The notes under the pieces are model-generated. The model was not told where the DNA came from. It saw nothing but the letters and a program-made list of their open reading frames with translations, and did no database searches. Below, piece by piece: positions 6,535-16,165 of a DNA stretch of 64,000 nucleotides. The DNA is from DASXAI01 sp963728985. Its GTDB lineage: Bacteria > Actinomycetota > Acidimicrobiia > Acidimicrobiales > Ilumatobacteraceae. Location: the NCBI GenBank assembly GCA_963728985.1, contig CAVSME010000001.1, positions 868,001 to 932,000 on the forward strand, in the 5' to 3' direction. Made by a program: the position numbers and the translations under genes. Each line of letters begins with the position of its first letter. Within the stretch, counting starts at the first letter, position 1.

Positions 6535-9116
6535 TCGTCGGCGCCTGCTGGCGCCCCTCGCATCGGCAGGGTGGTGCGCCACCCGCCGTCCAGGTCGTGC
6601 AATGCCGCGGCGACGGCACCGGCCGTCGGCACGAGGCCGATCTCACCCACGCCCTTGATGCCGTACGGCGAGTTGGGCTGGGGGGACTCGACGAGGATCA
6701 CGTCGATGGGGGGCACGTCCTTGGCTCGCAAGATGCCGAGAGAGCGAAGCGTCATGTTGGTGGGGTAGGCGGTCTCGGGGTCGGTGGGGAAGTCCTCGGT
6801 CAATGCATAGCCCAAACCCATGTGCACCGAGCCTTCGATCTGGCCCTCGCACAGTTGGGGGTTCACCGCCCGACCGACATCGTGGGCCGCCAGCACCCGC
6901 TCGATCCGACCCGTCTGGCGGTCCATCACCACCAACTGCGCCGCGTAGCCGAACGTCGAGTGGATGACCGGATGCTCCACGCCCGGCTCGCCGAGATGGT
7001 GGGTCCAGTCCACGCGGTAGTCGCCCTCGTAGTCGACGCCGGGGCGGCAGCCTCCGGCCCGGGCCGCCTCGCAGGCGGCCTTCACCGAACCGGCGCCCAT
7101 CAACGTGCCACGCGATCCTGTGGTCTGGCCGGCACCGAGCTCGCGCGTGGTGTCGACGATGACGCGCACGCGATCGGGGTCGACGCCCAGCTCCTCCACG
7201 GCGACCTGCAGGGCCACCGTGTGCACACCCTGCCCCATCTCCGTCCAGCAGTGGCGCACCTCCACGGTGCCGTCGTCCTCGAAGCGCACCACGGCCCGGG
7301 CGATCTCCTTGAAGCCGTTGCCGAGGCCCGAGTTCTTCAGCCCGAGCCCGACCCCGACGGCCTTCCCCGCTTCGATGGCGGCGTCGTAGTGCGGACGCAC
7401 CGCGTCCAGGCAGCGCGCCGCGCCGAGGCACCCGTCGTCCATGATCTGGCCGGGGCCCCACTCGGCGCCCGACGTGATCACGTTGCGGGCGCGGATCTCC
7501 CAGCCGCTGATCCCGGCGGCGCCGGCCAGGCGGTCCATGACGCCCTCCATGGCGAACTGGGCCTGGTTGGCGCCGAAGCCGCGGAAAGCGCCGCACGCCG
7601 GGTTGTTCGTGCGCACCGCCACCGACCGCACATCGATGGTTGGCAGGTGGTACGGGCCGCTGGCATGACCGGCCATGCGTTCCAGCACCTTCATGCCCAC
7701 GCTGGCGTAGGAGCCCGAGTCGCCGACGGCCCGCACCTTCAGCGCGGTGAGACGACCGCCGGCGTCACAGCCGGCCCAGTACTCCATGCGGATCGGGTGG
7801 CGCTTGGCGTGGATCAGCAGGCTCTCCTCACGCGAGAGCGTGCACTTCACCGGCCGGCGCAGGAGCCACGCCGCCAGCGCCGTCTGCGCCTGGTTCGCCA
7901 TGTCTTCCTTGCCGCCGAAGGCGCCGCCGTTGGACACCAGCTCGACCGTGATCGAGTCCTGCGGGATGGCCAGCACGCGGGCGATGTCGTTGCGATCGTC
8001 CCAGACACCCTGGCCGCCGGAGTACACGTGCAGGCGTGTGCCGCCGTCGACCGGCACGGCGACGGTGGACTCGGGTTCCAGGAACGCGTGCTCGATCCGC
8101 TGCGTCTGGAAGATCTCGTGCACGGTGTGGGCGCTGGCCGCCAGCGCGGCGTCGACGTCACCGCGGACGTACTCGCTCACACTGAGGACGTTGGAGTCCG
8201 TGCCCCAGACGGCGATCTCGGGATCGTCGATGGCGGCCACGGCGTCGGTGAGCGGGCGCAGCACGTCGTAGTCGACGGCGACGAGCTCGGCGGCGGCCCG
8301 GGCCTGCTGGCGCGTCTCGGCCACGACCACCGCGAGCACGTCGCCGGCGTAGGAGGTACGCCCGCCCTCGGGGATGAGCACCGGCCAGTCCTTGTGGATC
8401 AACCCGACCCGCAACTCGCCCGGGACGTCCGCGGCGGTGAAGACGGCGACGACCCCGGGCGCGGCGCGGGCGGCGTCGACGTTGATGGCCCGCACGTCGG
8501 CGCGCGCGTGATCCGTGAGCCGCAGCGCGGCGTGCAGCAACCCGGGTGGGCGCAGATCGTCCACGTAGCCACGGTCGCCGAGGGCCAGCGCCGCCGCCTC
8601 GTACTTGACGCCCCGGCTGCCGATGCCTCCGGGCGCGGTGACGGCCACCTGCTTGCCGGTGGCGACCGCCTCGATGGCGTCGAGGATCTTCACGTAGCCC
8701 GTGCAACGGCAGAGGTGGGCGCCGAGGTGGCGGGCCATGTCCTCACGGGTGAGATCGGCGCCCTTCTTGTCCACCTGGGCCTTGGCCCGCACGATGATGC
8801 CCGGGATGCAGAAACCGCACTGGAGGCCTCCGCAGGCGGCGAACGCGTCGGCGTAGCGCTGGCGCTCCTCGTCGTCGACGCCTTCGAGGGTGACGACGGT
8901 CTTGCCGGCCACCTTCGCCAGTGACTGCTGGCAGGCCACGATGGCCTTGCCGTCGACCAGCACCGTGCAGCACCCGCACTGACCCGACGGTGAGCACCCG
9001 TCCTTGGGTGAGGTGATGTCGAGCTCTTCCCGCAGCGCCGCCAGGAGGTGGGGATGGTCGGCCCGGACCGTGACTGGTGCGCCGTTGCACGTGAAGGCCA
9101 CACCCGACTCGGTCAT
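6531..9116 (-). CDS. Xanthine-dehydrogenase-type molybdenum hydroxylase, fused [2Fe-2S] and molybdopterin subunits
   Basis: An 861-residue fusion. Residues 1-150 form the iron-sulfur part: plant-type cluster cysteines in CSPSGQCGCC and a second cluster in CGGLQCGFCIPG with CRCTGY. The rest is the molybdopterin large subunit (GYVDDLRPPGLLHAALR, SNGGAFGGKED, AFRGFGANQAQFAMEG, EMGQGVHT, and the C-terminal active-site segment GIKGVGEIG with the catalytic Glu). The FAD subunit is missing. This fused layout plus an adjacent SsnA-like amidohydrolase resembles the selenium-dependent molybdenum hydroxylases described in other bacteria, but no selenium genes are in view. It probably hydroxylates an N-heterocycle. 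The MFS gene 31 bp upstream and the two enzymes downstream point to one uptake-and-catabolism operon. Confidence 0.88.
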   Translation of the reverse strand: MTESGVAFTCNGAPVTVRADHPHLLAALREELDITSPKDGCSPSGQCGCCTVLVDGKAIVACQQSLAKVAGKTVVTLEGVDDEERQRYADAFAACGGLQCGFCIPGIIVRAKAQVDKKGADLTREDMARHLGAHLCRCTGYVKILDAIEAVATGKQVAVTAPGGIGSRGVKYEAAALALGDRGYVDDLRPPGLLHAALRLTDHARADVRAINVDAARAAPGVVAVFTAADVPGELRVGLIHKDWPVLIPEGGRTSYAGDVLAVVVAETRQQARAAAELVAVDYDVLRPLTDAVAAIDDPEIAVWGTDSNVLSVSEYVRGDVDAALAASAHTVHEIFQTQRIEHAFLEPESTVAVPVDGGTRLHVYSGGQGVWDDRNDIARVLAIPQDSITVELVSNGGAFGGKEDMANQAQTALAAWLLRRPVKCTLSREESLLIHAKRHPIRMEYWAGCDAGGRLTALKVRAVGDSGSYASVGMKVLERMAGHASGPYHLPTIDVRSVAVRTNNPACGAFRGFGANQAQFAMEGVMDRLAGAAGISGWEIRARNVITSGAEWGPGQIMDDGCLGAARCLDAVRPHYDAAIEAGKAVGVGLGLKNSGLGNGFKEIARAVVRFEDDGTVEVRHCWTEMGQGVHTVALQVAVEELGVDPDRVRVIVDTTRELGAGQTTGSRGTLMGAGSVKAACEAARAGGCRPGVDYEGDYRVDWTHHLGEPGVEHPVIHSTFGYAAQLVVMDRQTGRIERVLAAHDVGRAVNPQLCEGQIEGSVHMGLGYALTEDFPTDPETAYPTNMTLRSLGILRAKDVPPIDVILVESPQPNSPYGIKGVGEIGLVPTAGAVAAALHDLDGGWRTTLPMRGAPAGADE

Positions 9117-9147
9117 ACCCCAGTCTCACGAGAGCCTTTACATTTTG

Positions 9148-10596
9148 TCAACCGATCTGGCGGTCGGCGCGAGGGGGCCGTAGCAGGGAGACAGCGACGG
9201 CGCCGGCGCACACCAGGGCCACGAGCAGGAAGGTGTCGCGGTACGACGCCATGAACGCGCCGGGGTCGTCGGCCGGGACGGCCCGGTCGGCGACGTGGTG
9301 CTGGAGGCGGGCGTCGAAGAACAAGCTGGCGCCGGCCACGCCGGCCACCACGCCGACCATGCGCATCATCTGGCTGAGCCCGCCGGCGACGCCTTGGCGG
9401 TCCCTGGGGATCGACCCCATCACGAAGCTCATGTTCGGCACGGTGAACAGGCCGAGGCCGAGGCCGACGAGCGCGAGCGCAGCGGCCACGCCGATCAGTG
9501 GGGTGTCGACGCCCGTGGCGGCCACGGCGGCCAGGCCGACCGCCTGGAGGGCGAGACCGATGCTGCACAACCGGCCCGTGCTCAACCGCCCATCCAGGCG
9601 ACCGGCGATGGGCGCGGCGATCGCCGTCGCCAGCGGGGCCACGCCCAGGACGACGCCACCGGCGATCGTGGACAGGTCCTGCACGTTGAGCAGGTAGTAC
9701 GGCGTCAGCAGCCAGACAGCGAACATGGTCCCGTTGGCCATCACGTTCAGGATGTTGGCCACGGTGAACGGCGTGTCGCGGAGCAGGGCCAGATCGATCA
9801 CGGGGTTGACGCTGCGGCGCTCGACCACCACCCAGGCGGTGAGCAGGACGACCGACGCCACGATGCCGGCCACGACGACGGGCGAGCCCCAGCCGACGTC
9901 GCGAACCCGGCTCAAGGCCAGGAGCACGGCGGCGAGGCCGGCACCGACGAGCAAGGCACCCGTCAGGTCGAGCGAGTCATCGTGCCGACGGGGAGCAGCG
10001 CCGGACCGGCCCGGCATGAGCAGGACGACGAGGGCGAGCACGACGAACGCCACCGGCAGGCGGAACAGGTAGACGGAGCGCCAGCTGCTCCACTCGAGCA
10101 GCACCCCGCCGAGCGCCGGTCCCACGGCCAGGCCGAGGGCGGCGCCCATCTGGAAGCCACCCAAGGCTCGGCTACGGGCGTGCTCGGGGGCGACGAGGGT
10201 GACGAGGGCGGGCGCGGCACCCATGACGAGCGCGGCGCCGCCGCCTTGGACGACGCGCCCGGCGAGGAACCAGCCGAAGTCCGGGGCCACCCCACACCAC
10301 ACGACGCCGGCCGCCGTGAGCACGAGGCCGCCGGCCAGGACCCGGCGGTGCCCGAAGGCATCGCTGACGCGGCCCGCCGCCAGCAGGAGGCTGGCGAAGG
10401 TGAGGACGTAGCTGATCACCACCCACTGGATCTCACTGACGTCGAGCTCGAACGCGGCGGTGATGGCGGGAAACGCGATGTTGACCGTGGTGTCGAGCGA
10501 GATCAGCAACCCGGCGGCGCCGGCGACGACGACGGCGGCGCGCCACGTCCGGCGGGCGTGCGTCGCCGGCCGTTCGAGGTTCCCCACATCGACCAC
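9148..10596 (-). CDS. MFS transporter, 14-helix DHA2/EmrB-QacA-like
   Basis: About 482 residues with 13-14 predicted membrane segments. Motif A appears as GRVSDAFGHRRV and motif C-like glycine-rich stretches as GAALGLAVGPALGGVLLEW. The N-terminal helix carries LDTTVNIAFPAI, the motif typical of drug:H+ antiporter family 2. I chose the GTG at 10596, with 10587 as an alternative. The longer frame to 10734 overlaps the divergent PemK gene and is low-complexity. It lies just upstream of and co-directional with the molybdenum hydroxylase operon, so it may move the substrate or product of that pathway, although family members usually export drugs. Location is the cytoplasmic membrane. Confidence 0.85.
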   Translation of the reverse strand: MVDVGNLERPATHARRTWRAAVVVAGAAGLLISLDTTVNIAFPAITAAFELDVSEIQWVVISYVLTFASLLLAAGRVSDAFGHRRVLAGGLVLTAAGVVWCGVAPDFGWFLAGRVVQGGGAALVMGAAPALVTLVAPEHARSRALGGFQMGAALGLAVGPALGGVLLEWSSWRSVYLFRLPVAFVVLALVVLLMPGRSGAAPRRHDDSLDLTGALLVGAGLAAVLLALSRVRDVGWGSPVVVAGIVASVVLLTAWVVVERRSVNPVIDLALLRDTPFTVANILNVMANGTMFAVWLLTPYYLLNVQDLSTIAGGVVLGVAPLATAIAAPIAGRLDGRLSTGRLCSIGLALQAVGLAAVAATGVDTPLIGVAAALALVGLGLGLFTVPNMSFVMGSIPRDRQGVAGGLSQMMRMVGVVAGVAGASLFFDARLQHHVADRAVPADDPGAFMASYRDTFLLVALVCAGAVAVSLLRPPRADRQIG

Positions 10597-10667
10597 AGCT
10601 GCCGAGTCTGACCGATGTGCGTGCCGACCTGCGACGTCGGATGACGTCCTGGCTACGCTGACGCCGA

Positions 10668-11102
10668 GTGCTCCGCCGTTTGACGTCGCTCTTCCGCCGG
10701 ACTCGTGCCGCCTCGCCGGCGCCGGTGCCGTCACCCGACGTGCTCAAGATCAGCTACGCGCCGCATCCCGACGGCGATGGCGATCCGGGCGAGGTCGTCT
10801 GGACGTGGGTGCCGTACGAGGACGACCCGCGCCAGGGCAAGGACCGGCCGGTGCTCGTGATCGGCACGCTGGGTCGCGACCTGGCCGTGCTCCCGCTCAC
10901 GTCGAAGAACCACACCGGTCATGCCGATTGCATCGAGCTCGGCAGCGGGGCGTGGGACCCGGAGCGGCGCGTCAGCTACGTGAAGCTCGACCGCGTCCTG
11001 CGGGTGCCGTCGAAGAGGATCCGCCGCGAAGGCGCCACCCTCGACCGGGCCCGCTTCGACCACGTGGTGGCCAAGCTGGCGTCCTACCACGCGATGAACT
11101 GA
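10668..11102 (+). CDS. PemK/MazF-like protein (solitary toxin-family member)
   Basis: 144 residues from a GTG. After a basic, proline-rich N-terminus the segment PGEVVWTWVPYEDDP, then GKDRPVLVIG and DLAVLPLTSKNH, matches the beta-barrel core of the PemK/MazF endoribonuclease family, including the conserved RPVLVIG strand. No antitoxin gene is adjacent: the upstream neighbour is a divergent MFS gene and the downstream one a convergent nitrilase. Many actinobacterial chromosomes carry such solo members, which may have non-toxin roles. The N-terminal extension of about 38 residues is longer than in compact MazF toxins. RNase activity is inferred. Confidence 0.7.
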   Translation: MLRRLTSLFRRTRAASPAPVPSPDVLKISYAPHPDGDGDPGEVVWTWVPYEDDPRQGKDRPVLVIGTLGRDLAVLPLTSKNHTGHADCIELGSGAWDPERRVSYVKLDRVLRVPSKRIRREGATLDRARFDHVVAKLASYHAMN

Positions 11103-11164
11103 CCGCTGGCGCGAACTGACGCGTTTCAACCCGGAATACGAGGCGCTCCGTACATCGGTTGGCG

Positions 11165-12092
11165 TCAGTCGGGTCGCTGCACCCCTCGCTGCGCGGTGAT
11201 GCGGGTGTAGACCTCGGGCCGGCGGTAGCGGTCGAAGTCGAACAGCGTGCCCTGGTAGCGCTGGCACCAGTCGAGGTCGCAGCGGGCGACGACGAGCTCG
11301 TCGCCGTTGGTGAACGCCTGGGCCACGATCTGACCGGACGGGGCGATGATGCACGACTGCGCCAGCGCGTCGACGCCCTCCTCCACACCGGCCTTGGCCA
11401 CGCCCACGACCCACGTGCCGTTCTGGTAGGCGCCCGACTGCATCACGAGGGCGTTGTGGAAGCCCTGGAGGATGTCCTGGCTCGGGTCAGGGGCGTAGTG
11501 GATCGGCGTGTTGTAGCCGCACAGGATCAGCTCGACGCCCTGGAGCCCCATCACCCGGTAGCTCTCGGGCCAGCGACGGTCGTTGCAGATCATCATGCCG
11601 ACGAGCCCGCCGAACGCCCGCCAGACGCCGAAGCCATCGGGGCCGGGCTCGAAGTAGTAGCGCTCGAGGTGCTGGAACGGGCGCCACGGCTCGTGCTCCT
11701 CGTGGCCCGGGATGTGCACCTTCCGGAACACCGCCACCACCGACCCGTCGCGCTCGACGAGGATTCTGGCTGTTGTAATGGTGGCCGTCGGGCGTCAGCT
11801 CGGCGAACCCGAGGCAGAAGCCCACGCCGAGCGACCGCGCCTCGTCGAAGAGCGGTTTGGTGGCGGGCGACGGCATCTCCGCCTCGAACCACGAGTCGAT
11901 CTCCTCGCGATCCTCCATGAAGTAGCGGGGGAAGAACGTGGTGAGGGCCAGCTCGGGGAAGACGACCACGTCGCAGCCGGCCTCGTGGCCGTCGCGCAGC
12001 AGGCCGAGCATGCGGTCCACGACGTGCTCGCGCGTCTCGGCCCGTGCCACCGGACCCAGCTGTGCCGCTCCCACGGTGACGATGCGAGTCAT
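11165..12092 (-). pseudogene. Carbon-nitrogen hydrolase (nitrilase / N-carbamoyl-amino-acid hydrolase), frameshifted
   Basis: A nitrilase-superfamily amidase of about 308 residues when repaired. The catalytic Glu is in VVFPELALTTFF, the Lys in FRKVHIPGHEEHEPW and the Cys in MMICNDRRWPESYRV, so all three active-site residues are present. The frame breaks at 11762-11767: deleting one T of GATTCT restores HYNSQILVERDG. This is the same sequence change seen in four other genes in this window, so a consensus error is possible and the gene may be intact in vivo. The ATG at 12092 is preceded by no clear ribosome binding site, but it overlaps the FtsK-like stop (ATGA at 12092-12089), implying co-translation. 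Likely hydrolyses an N-carbamoyl or amide substrate in the cytoplasm. Confidence 0.75.
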
Positions 12093-15000
12093 GCATCCAT
12101 GTTGGCAGGCGCGGCCAGCTGGACCAGCTCCGGGCGCCCGTCCACCACGAGGTACCCGCGGCCGGGCACGGGTGCGACCGGCTGGCGGCGGGGCAGCACC
12201 GCCCCGAGCAGGTCACCGTCGACGTCGACGTCGGGTTGGAGCAGGACACCGAGGCGGGCTCGGCGCACGGCCGCCGTCCAGTGGCCGTAGAGCGACCGCA
12301 CCACATCCGACCGGCCGGCGGCCACCACGTGGACGCGGCAGCCAGCGGCGCCCACGAGTGCGGCCAGCGTGCCGTCGTCGTCGACCCGCTCGGCATCGTC
12401 GACCAGTAGCACCGCCCGCCGGCGACTGCCGCGCAGCACACCCAGCGCCGGCAGACCAGCGGCATCGGTCACGACCAGTTCGGCGCCGCATCGTTGCAAC
12501 GGCGACGACCGCAACGCGACGGCGGCGACGAGCAGTTCCGGGTCGGCGGCCCGGAACCGCTCGGCCAGCAGCACCAGCGCGCTGGAGCGACCGGTGCGAC
12601 TGCGGCCGCCGATGAAGACGTGGTCGCCGGGATGGAGCGCCAGCGCCGCGGCGCCGAGATCGCTGTCGGCCACGCCAATCGGCACGAGCCACGGGTCTCT
12701 GTCCAGCGCCGGCGCGGGGAGGTCGACGCTGGCGACGGCCGTCGGGAGCACGCCGATCGGGCGCGGCCCATCGCCGGGCGCTGACCGGCAGGCGAGCTCG
12801 GCGCACACGTCGGCCACCGGTCTCCCGACTGCGGCCACCTGGAGCTCGAGCCCCGAGTCGCTGTCGATGGCCCGCCCGGGTGGCAGCAGCGGCCCGTCGG
12901 CCATCCGGAACGCCCACCGGCGGTCGAAGCCGGCGAGGATGGCGGCGGGCAGCGCGCCAGGCCGATCGGCCGTGGCCACGACGCGGATCCCGACCGCGGC
13001 GCCGTCGACGATGACGCGGTCGAGGGTGTCGAGCACGGCGAACCCGCTCGGATCGTCGAACGCCGCCCGCAGCGCCGGGAGGTCGTCGACGAGGAGGATG
13101 ATCTCGGGGCCACCGCCGCCGGCGCGACGGCTGTCGATCTCGTCGCGCAGGCGCCGCACCAGGCGGACATGCCGCTCGCGTTCACCGGCTCCGAGCACGC
13201 CGGCGCCGTGGGGGAGGCCGGCCAGCGGCGCCAGCTCACCGGCGCCCATGTCGATGGCGTAGAGGTGACGCCGGGCCGGGGGCGCGTCGGCGGCGAGGGT
13301 GACGGCCATGGAGACCAGGGCCCCGTCGGCGCGGCCGAGGCACAGCAGGTTCCCCTCGGTCCAGGCCACCGGGTGCTGGGCCTGGTGATCCGGATCGTCG
13401 GCCAGCGCCACCGCGCCCGACGCCAGGTCGTCGAGGGCCAGCGTCGCCGGCAGCGGATCGAGCCAGGGTGGCGCCACCGGCGCGAGCTGCATGGCGTCGG
13501 CGGCGGCACGGGCGGCGGCCACGAGCCGGGTCAGCGTGGTCGGTTCGGGGAGGTCGCGCTGCGCCGAGGGCGGCGCCGACCCGGTAGCGACGACGTCCAC
13601 GGCCGACCGCCGGGGCGCCACGCTTCCACTGGCGTGGGCGACCTGCACCGCCACCGCCTCGCCCGGCCCCCATCGCAGCAGGGCGCGGCCGGGACGGTCC
13701 GGCCGGAGCGCGGCGGCGTCGGGCAGCCCGATGACGTCGTGGGAGTCGGCCCCCGACTGCACCCGCAGCGCCACGCGCAGGTTGGTGTTGGCCCGGATGT
13801 CGTCGTTCACCACACCGGCCGGCCGCTGCGTCGCCAGCACCAGGTGGAGACCGAGGCTGCGGCCGCGCTGGGCCACGCCCACGAGGGCAGGCAGGAAGTC
13901 CGGCAGCTCGGCTGCCAGCCCGGCCATCTCGTCCACGACGACGACGAGGCGGGGCAGGACCGGACCGGCGCCACTGCGCCGCAGGTCGCCGATGTCATTG
14001 GCGCCGGCGTCGCGCAGCATCCGCTCCCGCCGGCGCAGCTCGGCCTCCAGGCTGCGCAGGGCCCGGGCGGCGAGGCGGTCGTCGAGGTCGGTCACTACGC
14101 CGGTCACGTGAGGCAGCGCCGCGCAGGCATCGAACGCGCTGCCGCCCTTGTAGTCGACGAGCACGAACGTCAGGAGCTCGGGGCTGGAGCGGGCCGCCAG
14201 GCCGGCCACGAGCGTCCGCAGGAGCTCGCTCTTGCCGGCGCCGGTGGTACCGGCCACGAGCGCATGCGGGCCGTGCTCGACGAGATCGATGTCGACCACG
14301 CCGTCCGCAGCCACCGCCATCGGCGCTCGCAACGGCGGGTCGGTGCCGAGCGAACGCCACACGCCGGCCAGCGCGTCGGCGTCGAACGGTCCCGGGCCCA
14401 GGAGGTCGGCGAGATCGACAACGGCCGGGAGGCCCCGGCCCGGCTGCACCAGCTCCGGGTCGTCGTACCGAGCGAGGGCGCGGGCGGCGCTCGTCGCCGT
14501 CGCCACCGACGCGCCGGCGCCGACGATCCCGTCGATGGAGCGACCGGTGGCGACCTCGAGCAGCGAGATGGTGGCGTCGGCATCGACGGTGGCGACGTGG
14601 GTGCAGCACGACGGCAGCGCCACCGCGTCGGGCGCCACGACGATGCCGGCGGCCGGGCCGCGGCGGCCGGTCAGCTCGGTCCGCGCCGGCGACGTGCGGG
14701 CCGCCAGGAGCTCCTGCCCGTCGACCACCACGAGACGGGTCCGGTCACCGGCGTCCACCTCGGGGCCGACGGTGTGCGGCAGCCAGCGCGTCCACGCCCA
14801 ACCGTCGGCGTCGGCGTGGACGCTGACCGCCACATCAGCAGGACCGGAGCCGACGGCCGCTTGCACCACGAGGGCCCGGCCGACGGCGCGGGCGGCGGGG
14901 AGGTCACCCACGAGGCCGAGCACGATGCCGGCCCGCAGCGCCAGCGTCACGGGCACGTCGTCGAGTCGGTCGTGGCCGGCGAGTGCCGTGATCACGGCCA

Positions 15001-16054
15001 CGGACGGCTCGTCGGGCAGACCGTCGACGATGGGCATCCACGGCACCGAGCCGACACCGAGCACCACGTCGAGGTGGTCGGGATGCGAGCGCCGCCGTTC
15101 CCACAGGCGGGCGTCGTGCGTGCGAGCCCGTTCGACGGCGGCGGTCAGCTCGATCGCCTGCGACCACTGCCAAGCGGCCACGGCGCCGGCCTGCGCGCCG
15201 AGGGCGGCGTCGAAGGCGGCCGCGTCCGTGCGCTGACGGCGCCGTCCGGCACGCGCCGCCCGCCGGCCCGAACGGCGCTGGATGACCCACGACCCCACGC
15301 TGCCGGCGGCGCCGAGCCCGCCGAGCACGAGGAGGGCGGGCTGGCCGAAGACGACGGCGGCCACCACGCTGCCGACGACGGCGGCGAGGGCGCCGACGAC
15401 GCCGCTGGCCGGAGCCGAGCGCGCCGCCTCGGCGACCGGACGCGGCGCCCGCACGGGTGGGGGCAGGGGCGCCGCCGCCGGTCGCGGCGGCCGATGCAGG
15501 GCTGCCGTCCACTCTCCCGGGCGGGCCGGGCCCGTCGGCACGGTCGCACCGGTCGGGACCACTCCCAACTCGGCACGGTGGTCGCCGATGCGCCAGCGCG
15601 AACGCGCGTCCGGTCCCGCCTGGGCCACGAGTGGCTGCACGCCGGCGTCCGCCGGTCCCACGCGGACCAGGCAGTGGTACGGAGCGACGCGCGGGTCGCC
15701 GCAGCGGAGGTGCGCGTCACGGGCGCGCCCGATCACGGTCGTGCCGGTCGCCAGCGCGACGATGCGGCCGGCGTCGACCCCGCCCGTCCACCGCAGCGCG
15801 GCAGGGCCCCGGCGGGCGACCGGCCATGGATGCGATCGTCGCGTCACCAGCGAGCCGCGCCGCAGCCCCGACGACACGAGCGGGGTGTCGCCCGCGATCT
15901 CCCGGCCGTCGACGACCACGGCTGCGGCCGCGCACCCGAGAGCCGTCGCCAGGTCCGCCACCGTGGCCCTGGCGTCGCGCAGGTGCAGCGTCATGTCCCG
16001 CCGCGCTCCGTCGTCGCCCTGCACCACCACGTCGACCGGCTCGATGATCTCCAT
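12089..16054 (-). CDS. FHA-domain FtsK/SpoIIIE ATPase, EssC/EccC-like
   Basis: 1,321 residues from the ATG at 16054. Residues 1-90 resemble a ubiquitin-like strand set. An FHA-type segment lies near 100-135 (GRARDAHLRCGDPRVAPYHC) and two adjacent hydrophobic helices near 215-255. The first FtsK domain has a perfect Walker A (GTTGAGKSELLRTL, about residue 603), DYKGGSAFD and a Walker B at LVVVVDEMAGL. A middle domain around 930 and a C-terminal domain near 1150 with a degenerate P-loop (GGRSRTGRSSALVLL) follow. This matches the motor of type VII secretion systems. No WXG100 substrates, EccB/D/E or mycosin genes are nearby, so the secretion role is unproven. The longer frame to 17686 overlaps other genes and was not used. 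Confidence 0.85.
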   Translation of the reverse strand: MEIIEPVDVVVQGDDGARRDMTLHLRDARATVADLATALGCAAAAVVVDGREIAGDTPLVSSGLRRGSLVTRRSHPWPVARRGPAALRWTGGVDAGRIVALATGTTVIGRARDAHLRCGDPRVAPYHCLVRVGPADAGVQPLVAQAGPDARSRWRIGDHRAELGVVPTGATVPTGPARPGEWTAALHRPPRPAAAPLPPPVRAPRPVAEAARSAPASGVVGALAAVVGSVVAAVVFGQPALLVLGGLGAAGSVGSWVIQRRSGRRAARAGRRRQRTDAAAFDAALGAQAGAVAAWQWSQAIELTAAVERARTHDARLWERRRSHPDHLDVVLGVGSVPWMPIVDGLPDEPSVAVITALAGHDRLDDVPVTLALRAGIVLGLVGDLPAARAVGRALVVQAAVGSGPADVAVSVHADADGWAWTRWLPHTVGPEVDAGDRTRLVVVDGQELLAARTSPARTELTGRRGPAAGIVVAPDAVALPSCCTHVATVDADATISLLEVATGRSIDGIVGAGASVATATSAARALARYDDPELVQPGRGLPAVVDLADLLGPGPFDADALAGVWRSLGTDPPLRAPMAVAADGVVDIDLVEHGPHALVAGTTGAGKSELLRTLVAGLAARSSPELLTFVLVDYKGGSAFDACAALPHVTGVVTDLDDRLAARALRSLEAELRRRERMLRDAGANDIGDLRRSGAGPVLPRLVVVVDEMAGLAAELPDFLPALVGVAQRGRSLGLHLVLATQRPAGVVNDDIRANTNLRVALRVQSGADSHDVIGLPDAAALRPDRPGRALLRWGPGEAVAVQVAHASGSVAPRRSAVDVVATGSAPPSAQRDLPEPTTLTRLVAAARAAADAMQLAPVAPPWLDPLPATLALDDLASGAVALADDPDHQAQHPVAWTEGNLLCLGRADGALVSMAVTLAADAPPARRHLYAIDMGAGELAPLAGLPHGAGVLGAGERERHVRLVRRLRDEIDSRRAGGGGPEIILLVDDLPALRAAFDDPSGFAVLDTLDRVIVDGAAVGIRVVATADRPGALPAAILAGFDRRWAFRMADGPLLPPGRAIDSDSGLELQVAAVGRPVADVCAELACRSAPGDGPRPIGVLPTAVASVDLPAPALDRDPWLVPIGVADSDLGAAALALHPGDHVFIGGRSRTGRSSALVLLAERFRAADPELLVAAVALRSSPLQRCGAELVVTDAAGLPALGVLRGSRRRAVLLVDDAERVDDDGTLAALVGAAGCRVHVVAAGRSDVVRSLYGHWTAAVRRARLGVLLQPDVDVDGDLLGAVLPRRQPVAPVPGRGYLVVDGRPELVQLAAPANMDA

Positions 16055-16165
16055 GCCCGTGTGTGTGCCGGCGCCGGGCCCGATCGGAAGCTCACCGGCG
16101 CGGTGAACGCTCCGGTGATGCCGGCGGTGAGCGGCCGGGTGAAGGCCCGTCGCCATGGTCGAGCC

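Noticed and set aside
13169..16165. Very long plus-strand open frame antisense to the FHA-FtsK gene
   Set aside because: It is rich in Gly, His, Arg and Val without domains and mirrors the GC3 pattern of the real gene; only its end (16166-16930) is coding.
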